A stretch of 64,000 nt of DNA from an uncultured bacterium (GTDB taxonomy: Bacteria; CSSED10-310; CALFER01). Below the pieces are notes generated by a model, which saw only the letters and a list, made by a program, of their open reading frames with translations, was not told where the DNA came from and did not search any database. Shown here one piece after another: positions 52,450-63,200 of this stretch; position 1 is the first letter of the stretch, and every line of letters begins with the position of its first letter. Location: positions 1 through 64,000 of the forward strand of contig CALFER010000084.1 of assembly GCA_937951895.1 (NCBI GenBank), given 5' to 3'. A program made the translations under genes and the position numbers.

Positions 52450-53637
52450 TCAGTTCAACCGGATCTCAGTCATGATGCCGCCGTAATCTTCGGCATCGTT
52501 ACTGAGAAAATTCAGGTTGGTCGTATACAGGAAGTATGTTCCGGCGGCCGCACCGGTCGTGTCGATGATGACGTCGTTCGTTTCACCTCCGCCCATCGTA
52601 ATCGACGAGGTATTGTAGGTGAGGTCCGCGCCGGTTGGACCGCGCAGCAGTTTTGCATCCTTCCCGATTACCCGCATCGGCAAACCAAGAACCCGGATGG
52701 TGAAGAAATCGGTAGTGGACAGATTCGAGAGCCGCAGCAGGATCTTCTGACCCACCGTGGCTTCGATCAGCGAAGTGACCGGCTGATAGGGGCGGGACGG
52801 ATCATCGGCAGGCAGTAAGGTATCGGGATAACCCCGGCCATTGATCATGGAGTAGGTGTCGGCCATCTCGGCAAACGGAAGCGGTTGAACGGCGAGGTGC
52901 TTTTCATGGAATATCCGATCGAAGCCGGAAAACTGGAGCGGATAGCCGACATCGTAGTAACTTGTTCCGTCGCCATCGTTATATGCGTAGGTATAGCCTG
53001 TATGATGGATGAATCCGTTCAGATCCGTTCCATCCGGCAGATTGTTCTGAGCGGGATTGACGTAGAGATTTCCCAGCATCCCCATCTGCATATGTTCCGT
53101 TGCTTCCACATGACAGTGATAGATGTACGTCCCGGGCTCGACGATGTTGTAGTAGTATGTCAGAGAAGCGCCCATGTTGATTGCGATTGAAGCTCCCGGC
53201 ATACCGTCGAAAATCGATGCTGCCTGAGGAAAGCCGTGGAAGTGTACGGTATGAGGGTCGAACAGGTCCGGTCGCATCATCATCCCGACATTTGTTAGAC
53301 TGAGGTAAAACTCGTCGCCTTCCTCGACCTCGATCGTCGGTGCCGGAATCTGCGCAGCCATCATGCCGTGATGCATGGCCATCTCAGGGGGCACTCCGGT
53401 CAGGTTTGAAAACCCGAACGTGTACATTTCGGTGCCATCGGCCATGATCGAGAATCCGTCGCCCGCCCCGAGATGCAGGCAGGCGTTGGAAGGATGAAAC
53501 GGATCCGGAACATCGATGACGGCATCACCATCGATATCACCGGGACACTGCACATGAACCGCAGCCATTACCGGCCATGTCATCATCAGAACGCTCAGCA
53601 GTATCAGATGCGCGTTTTTGTAACGCTGGACTTTCAT
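52450..53637 (-). CDS. Multicopper-oxidase-fold protein with N-terminal copper ligands
   Basis: The protein has 395 residues. The ATG at 53637 was chosen for AAAGGAG upstream and the signal peptide that follows. A short dockerin-like loop (GDIDGDAVIDVPD) comes first, then a cupredoxin domain with HTVHFHGFPQ (HxHG site) and YIYHCHVEATEHMQMGMLG (HCH, a later His and Met, suitable for type 1 and type 2/3 copper). The C-terminal half (ATVGQKILLRLSNLS to the end) has neither HPxHxH nor HCH. Thus it holds only half of the usual ligand set, the half missing in the next protein. It is the first of three oxidase-fold genes. Confidence 0.87.
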   Translation of the reverse strand: MKVQRYKNAHLILLSVLMMTWPVMAAVHVQCPGDIDGDAVIDVPDPFHPSNACLHLGAGDGFSIMADGTEMYTFGFSNLTGVPPEMAMHHGMMAAQIPAPTIEVEEGDEFYLSLTNVGMMMRPDLFDPHTVHFHGFPQAASIFDGMPGASIAINMGASLTYYYNIVEPGTYIYHCHVEATEHMQMGMLGNLYVNPAQNNLPDGTDLNGFIHHTGYTYAYNDGDGTSYYDVGYPLQFSGFDRIFHEKHLAVQPLPFAEMADTYSMINGRGYPDTLLPADDPSRPYQPVTSLIEATVGQKILLRLSNLSTTDFFTIRVLGLPMRVIGKDAKLLRGPTGADLTYNTSSITMGGGETNDVIIDTTGAAAGTYFLYTTNLNFLSNDAEDYGGIMTEIRLN

Positions 53638-53694
53638 ACATTTACTCCTTTCGCGAGTTGAAAAACCCATGGGATCTTCGACTCGTGTCATGTG

Positions 53695-56600
53695 TCACCA
53701 TTGTCCGGAAACGGGGCGATCGGTGCTGCCGCCGAAAGAATAGAATCGGTCGGACGCAACGCCATCCCACGTTCCATTCGAGTTGTAATCGAGATACCAT
53801 CGCCCCCCGATCTGAGTGCCGATGCTCGTGAATCCGTTGCCGGCCCAGTCACCGACCACCGGTTTTTCCGATACCCGTCCGAAGCGGAAATACAGATCCA
53901 CACCTGTCTCGTATACACCGTTCCCGTTGTAATCGAGATACCAGGCGCCCGCCCGGAAAACACCGATTTCACTGATCCCGTCGCCATTCCAGTCACCGGC
54001 CACCGGCAGATCTCCGCTCTGCCCGAAACTCGCGATCACCCGGTCCTGGACGGTCCCATCCCAGTGTCCGTTGCCATTGTAATCCAGGAACCAGATTCCA
54101 TCCCGGAACAATCCGATCTGAGTTCTGCCATCCCCGTTCCAATCACCGGTCACCGGCATGTCGACACGATCGAGAAGTTGGAACATGCTTTCGAAGTAGT
54201 CGGTTTCCAGAGCATCGACGATCCCGGCATACGAACCGAGCCATACGAACTCCTCAACCAGCGAGTCAGCCAGTTCCGCCATTGTTTTTTCACGTTCGAT
54301 CTGTTCGTCACTGAGGCCCAGTTTTAACGCGTCCGCGGCAAGCAGCGACGGAATGAAAACGTGCGTGCGATCCGTGAACGGCTGCCACACGCCATTTGAG
54401 TTCCAATCGAGCATCCAGAAGTAGACGTTCCGGTTGACACCGATGCTGGTTCGGCCAAGAACATTCCACACCCCGGTTACGGGAGTATCGTTCGCCGATC
54501 CGAATGTGAAGCGTTTATCCGGAGGCGCTCCATTCCACATGCCATTTCCATTGGCATCGAGGTACCATGTTCCATTGCGGTAAGTGCCGATGAACTCCGG
54601 ATGTGGCGACATCGAATTGGATTCATCCGATCCGATGTCCACTCCGATCGCAGTTCGCACATCATGGTCCATGTCTCTCAGCAACTCGGGAAACAGCGGA
54701 ATGTATGTGCCGGTTCCCTGATCGATCGCAGGAGACACCCCGGTGCGCAGATGGTAATCGCTTCGAGTGGTCGTCAGCGGGTAGGGAGCGACGATCACCG
54801 CATTACCACCCTCCGGTCCGACCGCAGCCGTTTCGTAGTCGTTTTGATACTGAAGAGCGAACAGATCCGGTGAACCCTGGACGTTTGACGGATCGTAGCC
54901 GGTCGGATCGGTCAAAACGCAATACATGGGCATGAACGATCGCGGTGACGCCGTGCCGATCACTTCCATATCCCATATCGGACGCGTGGGGTTCGGCGTC
55001 AACCCGCCATATCCACCGTTGAGCGTCGGATCGTATGAGAAGGAACGGCTGGACCAGATGATCGAGTTGACCAGCACCGGATTCGAAAAGTCCGAATATT
55101 CCGGACCTGATCCCGTCCCCAGCGCCGCCATCAGAGCAGGCCCGTGAGCCTTCGAGACCAGTCCGGCAGGTTGAGGTGTCGATTCCTGTAAACCTTCAGC
55201 CATCGCATTCGTGCTGGTGGCCGAACTGTCATTGTTGCTGAATGTCGTGTTGATGATCCGGACTCGGGCACTGTCCTGCAGCGACATGGCGCCACCGGCG
55301 AATGCGGCCAGGTTGTTGACAACCAGATTGTTGAAAATCTGGACCTGATACCATCCGGAGGGGTCGTTTGGCGAGTTTTCAACGTCCTGTCCGTTGACAT
55401 TCGACAAACAGATGCCTCCACCATTTCCGGACCCCGCCGAGTTTCCCTGAATTCTATTGGAGAGGATTTTAAGAGATCCCGTCCCGGGTGTCAGTCCGGT
55501 CGGCAAGGATTCTCCGCCCACGAAAATTCCGCCGCCGTCACCATTCGACACTCCCCCGTAGAAGACTTCATTGAAGAGAATGCGGTTGTTCCGGATGACA
55601 CCGTTGCTGCTGATGCCGAAGTGAGACACTCCGCCGCCGCTGAACATCGACAGATTTCCACATATTTCGTTGTTCTCGAGGGTGTAGTTGTCCGAGCCGT
55701 TGAAGAACGAGATACCTCCGCCACCGAACAACCCCGAATTGTTCTTCACCTGGTTGTTATGGATGAACAGATAATCGTTGCTCGAACCGCAGAGATCCGG
55801 GCAGGTCGCATCTTCAAGCGAGGGTGTCCCGATGATGATTCCGCCCCCGTTATCTCCAAAATTGCCCGTGACAATGTTGTTGCTGATTTCGAGATAATCC
55901 GCATACCCGTTGACCAGCAATCCTCCACCGAGTGATGCTCCCTGAAGCGTCAGTCCATCGATCATCGCATGCCGAGTCGAGGTAAATGCTCCGTCCGCCG
56001 GAAACACAAGGATGGCGGGACCGACAACTGTCAGGAACGGATCCGCAGGATCCTGACCGGGTACCGTTTCCGATGCGCCAAGCGTCAGTAACTCCTGAAT
56101 CCGAGTGGTCCATCCGGCCTGAAGCGCCGGATCCAGGAGCAATGATCCATCGATCACCGTTGCACCTGCACCCCAGCCCTGCAGCCTGATTTTTTCCGAG
56201 ATAATGAGGTTTTCCCAGTAATAGCCGGGATTCACGATGATGAGATCGCCCGGTGCCGAGGCATCGATGGCAGCTTGAATCGCATTCGGCGGGCCGGGGT
56301 TCACCCACCGGACCGTACCACCGCCCGAACCGACATGCAGTGTGACACCGAGTATACTGCTGCGGAGATTGTCTCCGCGAGTCACAATCAATTGTCCGGT
56401 CTGCATCCCGGCAGGCACCGTCCCACGGATCGTGCGCCCGTCGTTGGCCCACTGAAGATTGGTCAGAGCAACACCTCCCACAGTGACCGAACTTCGACCT
56501 GCAATGTATTGACCGAACGTGTAGTCACGGCGGAGAGTCGGTCGCACCGCGGGATCCGGATTCTCGGGATTGTAATCCGGATTCGGGACTTCGACATGGC

Positions 56601-59571
56601 CCATCGCTGTAATGGTGACCTGAAGCCCCGGTTCCGATACATAGGGGCCTCCCTGGCCGGGTCCGGACACCGTCTTGATCCATGGCGTTCCGTCCGGGAA
56701 CGCGCAATCCGTCGAACTGACGGTATCACGGAATGAGCCGAGCGGGAGGATCGGCGTATCGACGTACGTCGTTTTGCCCGGTAAAAAGTCGCGGGTGTGA
56801 CCCGCCTGAGCGTATCTTGGATCATACCAGGGATCGGTTATGAACTGACCCGGATTGCCCGGATCGGGGATGGGACCGGGATCGTTCAGCCACATGGTCA
56901 GCATGTTGGGAGACATGCCCGATGGGGCGGGGATGTTGGCCGTAAATGTCGATGGGAGCAGCGCATTGTAACCACCGAATTCGTCGGTGTAGGTGCGCGC
57001 GATTTCTCTCCCGGTCCAGTCCTGGAATGAAACCGGAATCCACGAGGGAGCCGGTTTTTCACCCTGCATCGGATCGAGATGACTGAAGGTCGCTCCGAGA
57101 TCGTTCAGGACGAGACCCACGGCCCGTGTCGCCTTGGGAACTTTCGTGAAAAAGTAGAAGTCGCAGGCAGTGTTCTCGCAGCAATGCAGTGTGACCTGTT
57201 TCATGTTGCACAATGTGCGGGGAGCACCTGCATTGGCGCACGGAACCCCAGGGAACAGACTCAATTCGTCCGGCACATTCGGCGCGATCCCGAACATGGC
57301 GGGATCTCCGACGCAAACGGGAGGCAATGCCCGGACACCCGGTTCATACCCGTCACCGAAATCCACATTTTTGTCTTCTTCCTTGACCAGTTCATAGCCG
57401 GGCGGGGTGACCGCTTCGATTATGTAGTACCCGGGAGGGATGGGATCTCCTGAAGGGGTCAGATCGAACAGGTACCCGCCATCGAACACACCCGGGCGCA
57501 TCTGATTCCATGACCTGAAGTTATCGATGCAATCCCTGACCTGCTCACCGTGGATCATCAGAGGTGTCTCGATGCACCCGGTTGGAAGATTGTCATCCCA
57601 ACTGTCCGTGTAGACAAAATCGACCGCATCACCCAGGTCGAATTCCCCGTTCCCGTTCTGATCGATGTCTCCCGGTCCGGGAAAATCACCCAGCGGATGA
57701 TTGTCGGCATCCGCCAGAGTCACCATGCCATCCTGATCCAGGTCATCCGGAATCAGATCGTTGTCGAAATCTTCATACCGGTTGATCTGCACTCGAGGAA
57801 TACCGGGTTCCCAGTCTTCAGGTGCACCGAATCGTGGATCATCCTCTGCGCGAGTCGTTGCGTACCGGACGACGCCTGAGATACCGCCGTTTTCAGAAGC
57901 GAGGTAGGATTGCTTGCCCCAATAAGCGATGTTCGGTTCACCGGCCTGCAGAATAAATGACTCCAGAACGACCGGCCCCGTCTCGGTCCGGGACAGATTA
58001 TTACCTGTGTTGACGTTGATTTCCGCCTGCGGTTGAGGATTGAGTTTGTCGAATGAGGGCACGCTCCATCCGTTATGTGGCGGCACCGGTCCGCCGGCAT
58101 CTACGACAAAGGTAGCGCCGGTCGGCTTGTAACGAAGGAAGTCGACCTCCATGACGAGCCATTTGAAGAATGGAAAGATTTCAGCGAACGAGTACATGCC
58201 GGACGGATCCGTGACCGTACCCATATAGACTGAACCGTCGCGGAATCTGAGATTGACGGCTTGATTGGCCATCCCCCGCTCTCCGGGATCCGGGAACCCA
58301 TCCGCATCCGAATCATAGAACACCTGTCCTTCGATGCTGCCGAACCAGGCGAATTGCGGTATACGCCCCATTTCGACCCATCCACCCGTCGGTGGAACGA
58401 CAACATTCGAGAAACCGAAGATCCAATCGAGGGGCGTATCGAAAAATGCGACCTGATACGTGCCCGGCGGGACATTCGAAATGCTGAAAGAGCCATCCGC
58501 GTCACACTGCTGGACATAATAGCATTTTTTGTCAGACAGCAGATTGAGTCCCACCCAGGCATCCGAGACCGGAGCACCGGGGGCCGGAAGGAACTGTGGA
58601 GGTCCGGCGACATGGTTGTTGATGAACTGCCCGGTAACCGTGCCGACGGTTCCTCCCGGATTCGGGATCTCTCCCAATCGATCGGTCGCCTCGGTAAACC
58701 CGATGAACACGTGATAGAAACCGGGTCCCCATCCTTCCAGATCCTGAGCCGGGTTGTTCGCCTTGACCCAGGCATCGATTCCCGGAGTTCCTTCAATGGT
58801 ACTGGTCTGAACCCATTTGGAACCGGTCGGAGGGATCACACGCACCCCATATCTGCCCGCCGCAATGTTCCTGATCGATGCTTCTCCGTTTTCGTCCGTC
58901 AGAATGATCCCGGATCCCATCTGATCGACCACCCAATCCGGACCGACTTGCACGTAGGTCGTTCCCAGCGGATTGCCGAACACATCGGTCATCATCTGCC
59001 CGAAAATATCGAAAATGATGACGCTGAATCCGGCAAACCCCTCTTCCTCCGGCTTGTCGGGCTCGCCGTTTAACGGCCAGTAATCATGAAAAACCAGCAC
59101 CGAAATCTGAGCCGTCGGGATCGGTTCCGGATAGACGACCACATCCGAACTGACCGGCGCCGGAGGGGGACCAACCGTAAAACTCGAGCCACCGAGGGTA
59201 TATCGGGGGCTGTCGATCGTGGACATCGGAAGAATCGAGATGACGTATCGTCCATCCGGCAGATCGACCGATACAGACGAAGCCGCCGTTTCTTCTCCGC
59301 TCATTACGACAGGCGCATAGCTTGTGTGAATGTTCAGACTGAGGCTGTCGGACACCTGTGCCCCGGGAATGACCGGGTGCGTATTGTCCTCCTCGACCAG
59401 CCATCGGAAGCCGCCGGTCAAAGGAGTTCCGACGTCATCCAACACGTTGACGGTAAATGTCCGCGCCTCCATGGGAGTAGTGAGTAAAACACTCAGGAGC
59501 ATCATGCATACCAATGCGTATCCATACTGCCCCGGATCGATCGATTTACAGAAACGGCGTGTCGTTTTCAT
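53695..59571 (-). CDS. Giant secreted modular protein (1958 residues)
   Basis: The start ATG at 59571 has AAAGGAGG. A signal peptide ends near residue 36. In order: several Cna-B/carboxypeptidase-regulatory-like sandwiches (about 40-960, such as PPGTYQVAFFDTP and PPGYYIIEAVTPPGYEL), within which lies a calcium-type loop FPGPGDIDQNGNGEFD; a cysteine-rich part (CNMKQVTLHCCENTAC); an IPT/TIG-like domain (about 977-1080); a NosD-like right-handed beta-helix (about 1087-1540, with NNIVTGN and GGGI repeats); and a final FG-GAP-like region (about 1650-1957) with repeats PVxGDWNGDG and WYLDYNGNG. Such architecture suits an extracellular scaffold. It comes 57 bp before the first oxidase-fold gene and shares the FPGPxDID loop with one of them. 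Confidence 0.88.
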   Translation of the reverse strand: MKTTRRFCKSIDPGQYGYALVCMMLLSVLLTTPMEARTFTVNVLDDVGTPLTGGFRWLVEEDNTHPVIPGAQVSDSLSLNIHTSYAPVVMSGEETAASSVSVDLPDGRYVISILPMSTIDSPRYTLGGSSFTVGPPPAPVSSDVVVYPEPIPTAQISVLVFHDYWPLNGEPDKPEEEGFAGFSVIIFDIFGQMMTDVFGNPLGTTYVQVGPDWVVDQMGSGIILTDENGEASIRNIAAGRYGVRVIPPTGSKWVQTSTIEGTPGIDAWVKANNPAQDLEGWGPGFYHVFIGFTEATDRLGEIPNPGGTVGTVTGQFINNHVAGPPQFLPAPGAPVSDAWVGLNLLSDKKCYYVQQCDADGSFSISNVPPGTYQVAFFDTPLDWIFGFSNVVVPPTGGWVEMGRIPQFAWFGSIEGQVFYDSDADGFPDPGERGMANQAVNLRFRDGSVYMGTVTDPSGMYSFAEIFPFFKWLVMEVDFLRYKPTGATFVVDAGGPVPPHNGWSVPSFDKLNPQPQAEINVNTGNNLSRTETGPVVLESFILQAGEPNIAYWGKQSYLASENGGISGVVRYATTRAEDDPRFGAPEDWEPGIPRVQINRYEDFDNDLIPDDLDQDGMVTLADADNHPLGDFPGPGDIDQNGNGEFDLGDAVDFVYTDSWDDNLPTGCIETPLMIHGEQVRDCIDNFRSWNQMRPGVFDGGYLFDLTPSGDPIPPGYYIIEAVTPPGYELVKEEDKNVDFGDGYEPGVRALPPVCVGDPAMFGIAPNVPDELSLFPGVPCANAGAPRTLCNMKQVTLHCCENTACDFYFFTKVPKATRAVGLVLNDLGATFSHLDPMQGEKPAPSWIPVSFQDWTGREIARTYTDEFGGYNALLPSTFTANIPAPSGMSPNMLTMWLNDPGPIPDPGNPGQFITDPWYDPRYAQAGHTRDFLPGKTTYVDTPILPLGSFRDTVSSTDCAFPDGTPWIKTVSGPGQGGPYVSEPGLQVTITAMGHVEVPNPDYNPENPDPAVRPTLRRDYTFGQYIAGRSSVTVGGVALTNLQWANDGRTIRGTVPAGMQTGQLIVTRGDNLRSSILGVTLHVGSGGGTVRWVNPGPPNAIQAAIDASAPGDLIIVNPGYYWENLIISEKIRLQGWGAGATVIDGSLLLDPALQAGWTTRIQELLTLGASETVPGQDPADPFLTVVGPAILVFPADGAFTSTRHAMIDGLTLQGASLGGGLLVNGYADYLEISNNIVTGNFGDNGGGIIIGTPSLEDATCPDLCGSSNDYLFIHNNQVKNNSGLFGGGGISFFNGSDNYTLENNEICGNLSMFSGGGVSHFGISSNGVIRNNRILFNEVFYGGVSNGDGGGIFVGGESLPTGLTPGTGSLKILSNRIQGNSAGSGNGGGICLSNVNGQDVENSPNDPSGWYQVQIFNNLVVNNLAAFAGGAMSLQDSARVRIINTTFSNNDSSATSTNAMAEGLQESTPQPAGLVSKAHGPALMAALGTGSGPEYSDFSNPVLVNSIIWSSRSFSYDPTLNGGYGGLTPNPTRPIWDMEVIGTASPRSFMPMYCVLTDPTGYDPSNVQGSPDLFALQYQNDYETAAVGPEGGNAVIVAPYPLTTTRSDYHLRTGVSPAIDQGTGTYIPLFPELLRDMDHDVRTAIGVDIGSDESNSMSPHPEFIGTYRNGTWYLDANGNGMWNGAPPDKRFTFGSANDTPVTGVWNVLGRTSIGVNRNVYFWMLDWNSNGVWQPFTDRTHVFIPSLLAADALKLGLSDEQIEREKTMAELADSLVEEFVWLGSYAGIVDALETDYFESMFQLLDRVDMPVTGDWNGDGRTQIGLFRDGIWFLDYNGNGHWDGTVQDRVIASFGQSGDLPVAGDWNGDGISEIGVFRAGAWYLDYNGNGVYETGVDLYFRFGRVSEKPVVGDWAGNGFTSIGTQIGGRWYLDYNSNGTWDGVASDRFYSFGGSTDRPVSGQW

Positions 59572-59641
59572 GGTGTTCCTCCTTTGGAATCGGGATCTTT
59601 ACTTGCCGGAAATCTCCCGCTCTCAGATGCAAATTGACGTA

Positions 59642-60043
59642 TCAGATCTGCCATTCGAAGCTCCTCACATTCCATTCTTCAATCAGATCCGACAGGACTT
59701 CAACCAGCCGACTCTGAAGAAATTGTTTGCCGACGAATGCGATCGCACCGGCCGCTCTGGCCTGCTCGCGATGCATCAGACTGTCATGAATCGTCAACAT
59801 GACGATCCGGATCGCCGGGTTGAGTCCTGAAATGACCCGTGCCGCGTCGATGCCGTTCATGTTCGGTAACCGAATGTCCATGAGGATGATCTCGGGTTCC
59901 TTTTCCGCTATCCGCAGAATCGCCTCTTCTCCACTTTCAACTCCGTCAAACACACACCGGGGGAACATGGCGCTCAACCAATGCATCAGCAGGTTTCGTT
60001 CTGCTTCGTGATCCTCGACTATCAGAATCGCTGGCTGTTTCAA
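59642..60043 (-). CDS. Receiver-only response regulator
   Basis: The protein has 133 residues from the TTG at 60043, chosen because GAGG lies five bases upstream; another TTG seven codons earlier is possible. The receiver has the acidic site in ILIVEDHEAE, the phospho-Asp in IILMDIRLP, Thr in VMLTIHD and Lys in FVGKQ. No output domain follows, so it must act by binding another protein. It heads the oxidase operon (70 bp before the giant protein gene) and is divergent from the large sensor at 60278, its likely partner. Confidence 0.88.
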   Translation of the reverse strand: MKQPAILIVEDHEAERNLLMHWLSAMFPRCVFDGVESGEEAILRIAEKEPEIILMDIRLPNMNGIDAARVISGLNPAIRIVMLTIHDSLMHREQARAAGAIAFVGKQFLQSRLVEVLSDLIEEWNVRSFEWQI

Positions 60044-60188
60044 TCGGACCTCATTCCCCCGCAAAAGTGGTTAAGGTGATAAACCCACACCTCGAAATAT
60101 AAGTCCGGTTCGCTCCGGCGTCTGTCAGGAAAGCATGACATTCGTCGCAGGGATGTTTTGAAATGCTGATTGCCGGAATCCCGAATCC

Positions 60189-60218
60189 TTGACACGCTCT
60201 GAATCGTGTGGCTAGTAT
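60189..60218 (+). promoter_or_regulatory. Possible promoter of the PocR/PAS sensor gene
   Basis: TTGACA (60189-60194) and TAGTAT (60213-60218) are 18 bases apart, 59 bp before the start codon. The -35 is perfect; the -10 is moderate. Confidence 0.5.
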
Positions 60219-60277
60219 TTTTTCAGAGGCAGAGTTACAGCATGTTTCCGAGTCATCGGAAGTCGGGAGTGGACGCG

Positions 60278-63200
60278 ATGAGCTTAAGAATCCATGAGGA
60301 ATCGTTTGATCAGAAAACCCCGGATCCTGATCGGAGCCGTCGAACAGGCATTACGCGGTATGAAAACACACCGGACGATGAGACAGATTACGGAAAACTC
60401 GAATTGGCAGATTACATCGATACGCAGGCCATTCAGGAACTCATGGATGATTTCTATGTACTGACCCGGATTCCCATGAGCATCATCGATCTGAAAGGCA
60501 GGATGCTTGTCGGAGTCGGCTGGCAGGAGATCTGCACGAAATTCCATCGGGTCCATGCGGAAACCTGTCGGCGCTGCATCGAAAGCGATCTGGAACTCTC
60601 GGCAGGCCTGTCCGGAGGCGAATTCAGACTGTATCGATGTAAAAATCACATGTGGGATGCTGCAACACCCATCGTTATCGGCACCAGTAAAGTCGGCAAT
60701 ATTTTTTCGGGACAGTTTTTTTTCGACGACGAACCGCTGGACTATGATTTTTTCCGATCCCAGGCACGAACATTCGGATTCGACGAAACGGAGTATATTT
60801 CCGCGCTCGAAAACGTTCCAAGGGTCAGCCGCTCCATGCTCGATACCGCCATGGCGTTTTTCACCAAACTGGCCGGAATTGTCTCCAGGTTGAGCTACAG
60901 CAATATCATGCTCGCCCGTTCGAGCGCCGAGCGGGAGACGCTTCTGGATTCACTGCGCGATAGCGAACAGAGGATGAAGCGTGCCCAGGAAATCGCTCAT
61001 CTCGGCAGTTGGGAACTGGATCCGGCGAGTCATCGACTGACATGGTCCGATGAGGTTTACCGCATCTTCGGACTGCTCCCACAATCCTTCAATGTCTCGT
61101 TTGAAGCGTTTCTCGAGTTTGTTCATCCGGAGGATCGCGACGAGGTGACGAAAGCCTACACCGGTTCGCCGGACAATGAAAAGCTCGCATCCGAAGTCGT
61201 GCATCGGATCATCAATCAATCCAACAGAGGTGTGTGCTGGGTTCATCAAAAATGCTTCCACCTCAAAGGTGAGGACGGCCGCGTCTTCCGTTCGCTTGGC
61301 ATGGTTCTGGATATCACCGAATCCCGGCGAATTCAGATGGAACTGGCTGACGCACGAAACAGCATGGAATGGCTGGCACGATTCCCTCTCGAAAATCCCA
61401 ATCCTGTCGTCCGCGCCTCCGTGGATGGGACGGTTCTGTTTATCAATCCCACAGCAGCGAGACTGAATGGGTGGTCGTTCCCTGTCGGCGACCGGCTTCC
61501 CGAACTCTTTTTGACACTGATCCGGAGATCGCTCGATGCGAAACACCCCATCGCGTGCGATGCCGGACTGGGCGATCGATTCTATGCCATCCAACTCGCT
61601 CCGGTCCTGACTGAAACCTACGTCAACATCTATGGGATCGATATCACGGATCGGATCGCCGCCGAAGATGCACTCCATGCGCTGAACGACCAACTCGAAC
61701 GGCGTGTGGCGGAGCAGACATTTGAAATCAATCAGTCTCTGGAGAAAGTCAGACAGGAGCGAAAACAGCTCTTCGACGTGCTGGAAACACTCCCTGTGTA
61801 TGTCATCCTGCTGTCGCTGGACCACAAAGTTCCCTTTGCCAATCGCTTCTTCAGGGAGCGATTCGGGGAATCACGTGGCCTGTGCTGTTACAATTATCTG
61901 TTCAAGCGAACGACGCCCTGCGAAAACTGTGAATCATTCAAAGTCACCGAGCTTCACGCACCCCATCATTGGGAATGGATCGGGCCGGATGGCCGCAATT
62001 ACGATATCCATGATTTCCCGTTCACCGATACCGACGGTACGCCTCTGATCCTGGAAATGGGCATCGACATCACAGATCGGAAGCATGCGGAAACCGCGCT
62101 TCAGGAAGTCAATGAGACGCTGGAATCGCGGGTCGCCGAGCGGACGGAAAAACTGAGGGAGAAAGAAGCCAGCCTGCGTCGAATCAATGAGATTCTGAAT
62201 GCAGTGACCAATGGAACCGATATGATCGTCGCCGCTATCGACACCGAATTCAGGTACATATTCTTCAATGATTCGTATCGTGAGGAGATATATCGCCTGG
62301 CTGGCAGGGAGATCCACCTTGGAGCCAGCGCACTGGACACGTTCTCGCATATGCCCGACCAGCAGGCGGTGGTGATCGAACAATGGAACACAACGCTGAA
62401 AGGCGAAAGCAGGGCCTATCGAATCGAATTCGGGGATCCCGGTCACCGGCGGCAGGTGTACAGCGTCCGGCACACCCCGATCCGGGATAACCAGGGAATC
62501 GTTCTGGGCGCCGGAGAAGTCGCCTTCAATGTTACCGATCAGGTCAAAGCCGAGAAAGCTCTGGAAGACGCATTTAAACGCCTGCAGATGAGTGAGCAGC
62601 ATTTCCGGGCGCTGGCGGAAGCGCTTCCGCAGATCGTCTGGACCGCCGAATCCGACGGAAGTGTCGATTGGTTCAACTCCAGATGGTACGACTATACAGG
62701 TACCAGACCCCTCGAAGGTCTGGGATGGGCCTGGAAAGACAATTGCTGTCCCGATGACCTGATCGATGTGATTGAAAAATGGCAGTCCGCTCTCAAGACG
62801 GGAACCGTGTACGAAAATGAACTCCGGATCCGCAACAGGGACGGACACTACCGCTGGTTCCTCGTCCGGGCCTGGCCGCTCCAGGATGCCAGTAACAAGA
62901 CCCTTCGCTGGTTCGGATCCAATACGGACGTGCATGACCTGAAACTCGCGGAAGAAAAGCTGCATCGGGAAAAAACGGAAATCGAACTTGCGAACAGAGT
63001 GATGCGTGTGTTTCTGGAAGCGAGCGGAGACCAACTGTTCGATCAGGGATTGCAGATCGTCATGGAAGCACTGAAAAGTCAGCACGGAGTCTTCGGATAC
63101 ATCGATGAAAAGGGGGATTTGTATTGCCCGAGCATGACCCGTCTCATGGAGGAATGCGAGGTGCCCGGCAAATGCATCCACTACCCGAAAACGAAATGGA

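Noticed and set aside
60065..60188. Promoter for the receiver-only regulator
   Set aside because: CTGACA and TATATT boxes exist on the minus strand but are about 21 bases apart, too far for a standard promoter. I leave the operon's promoter unassigned.
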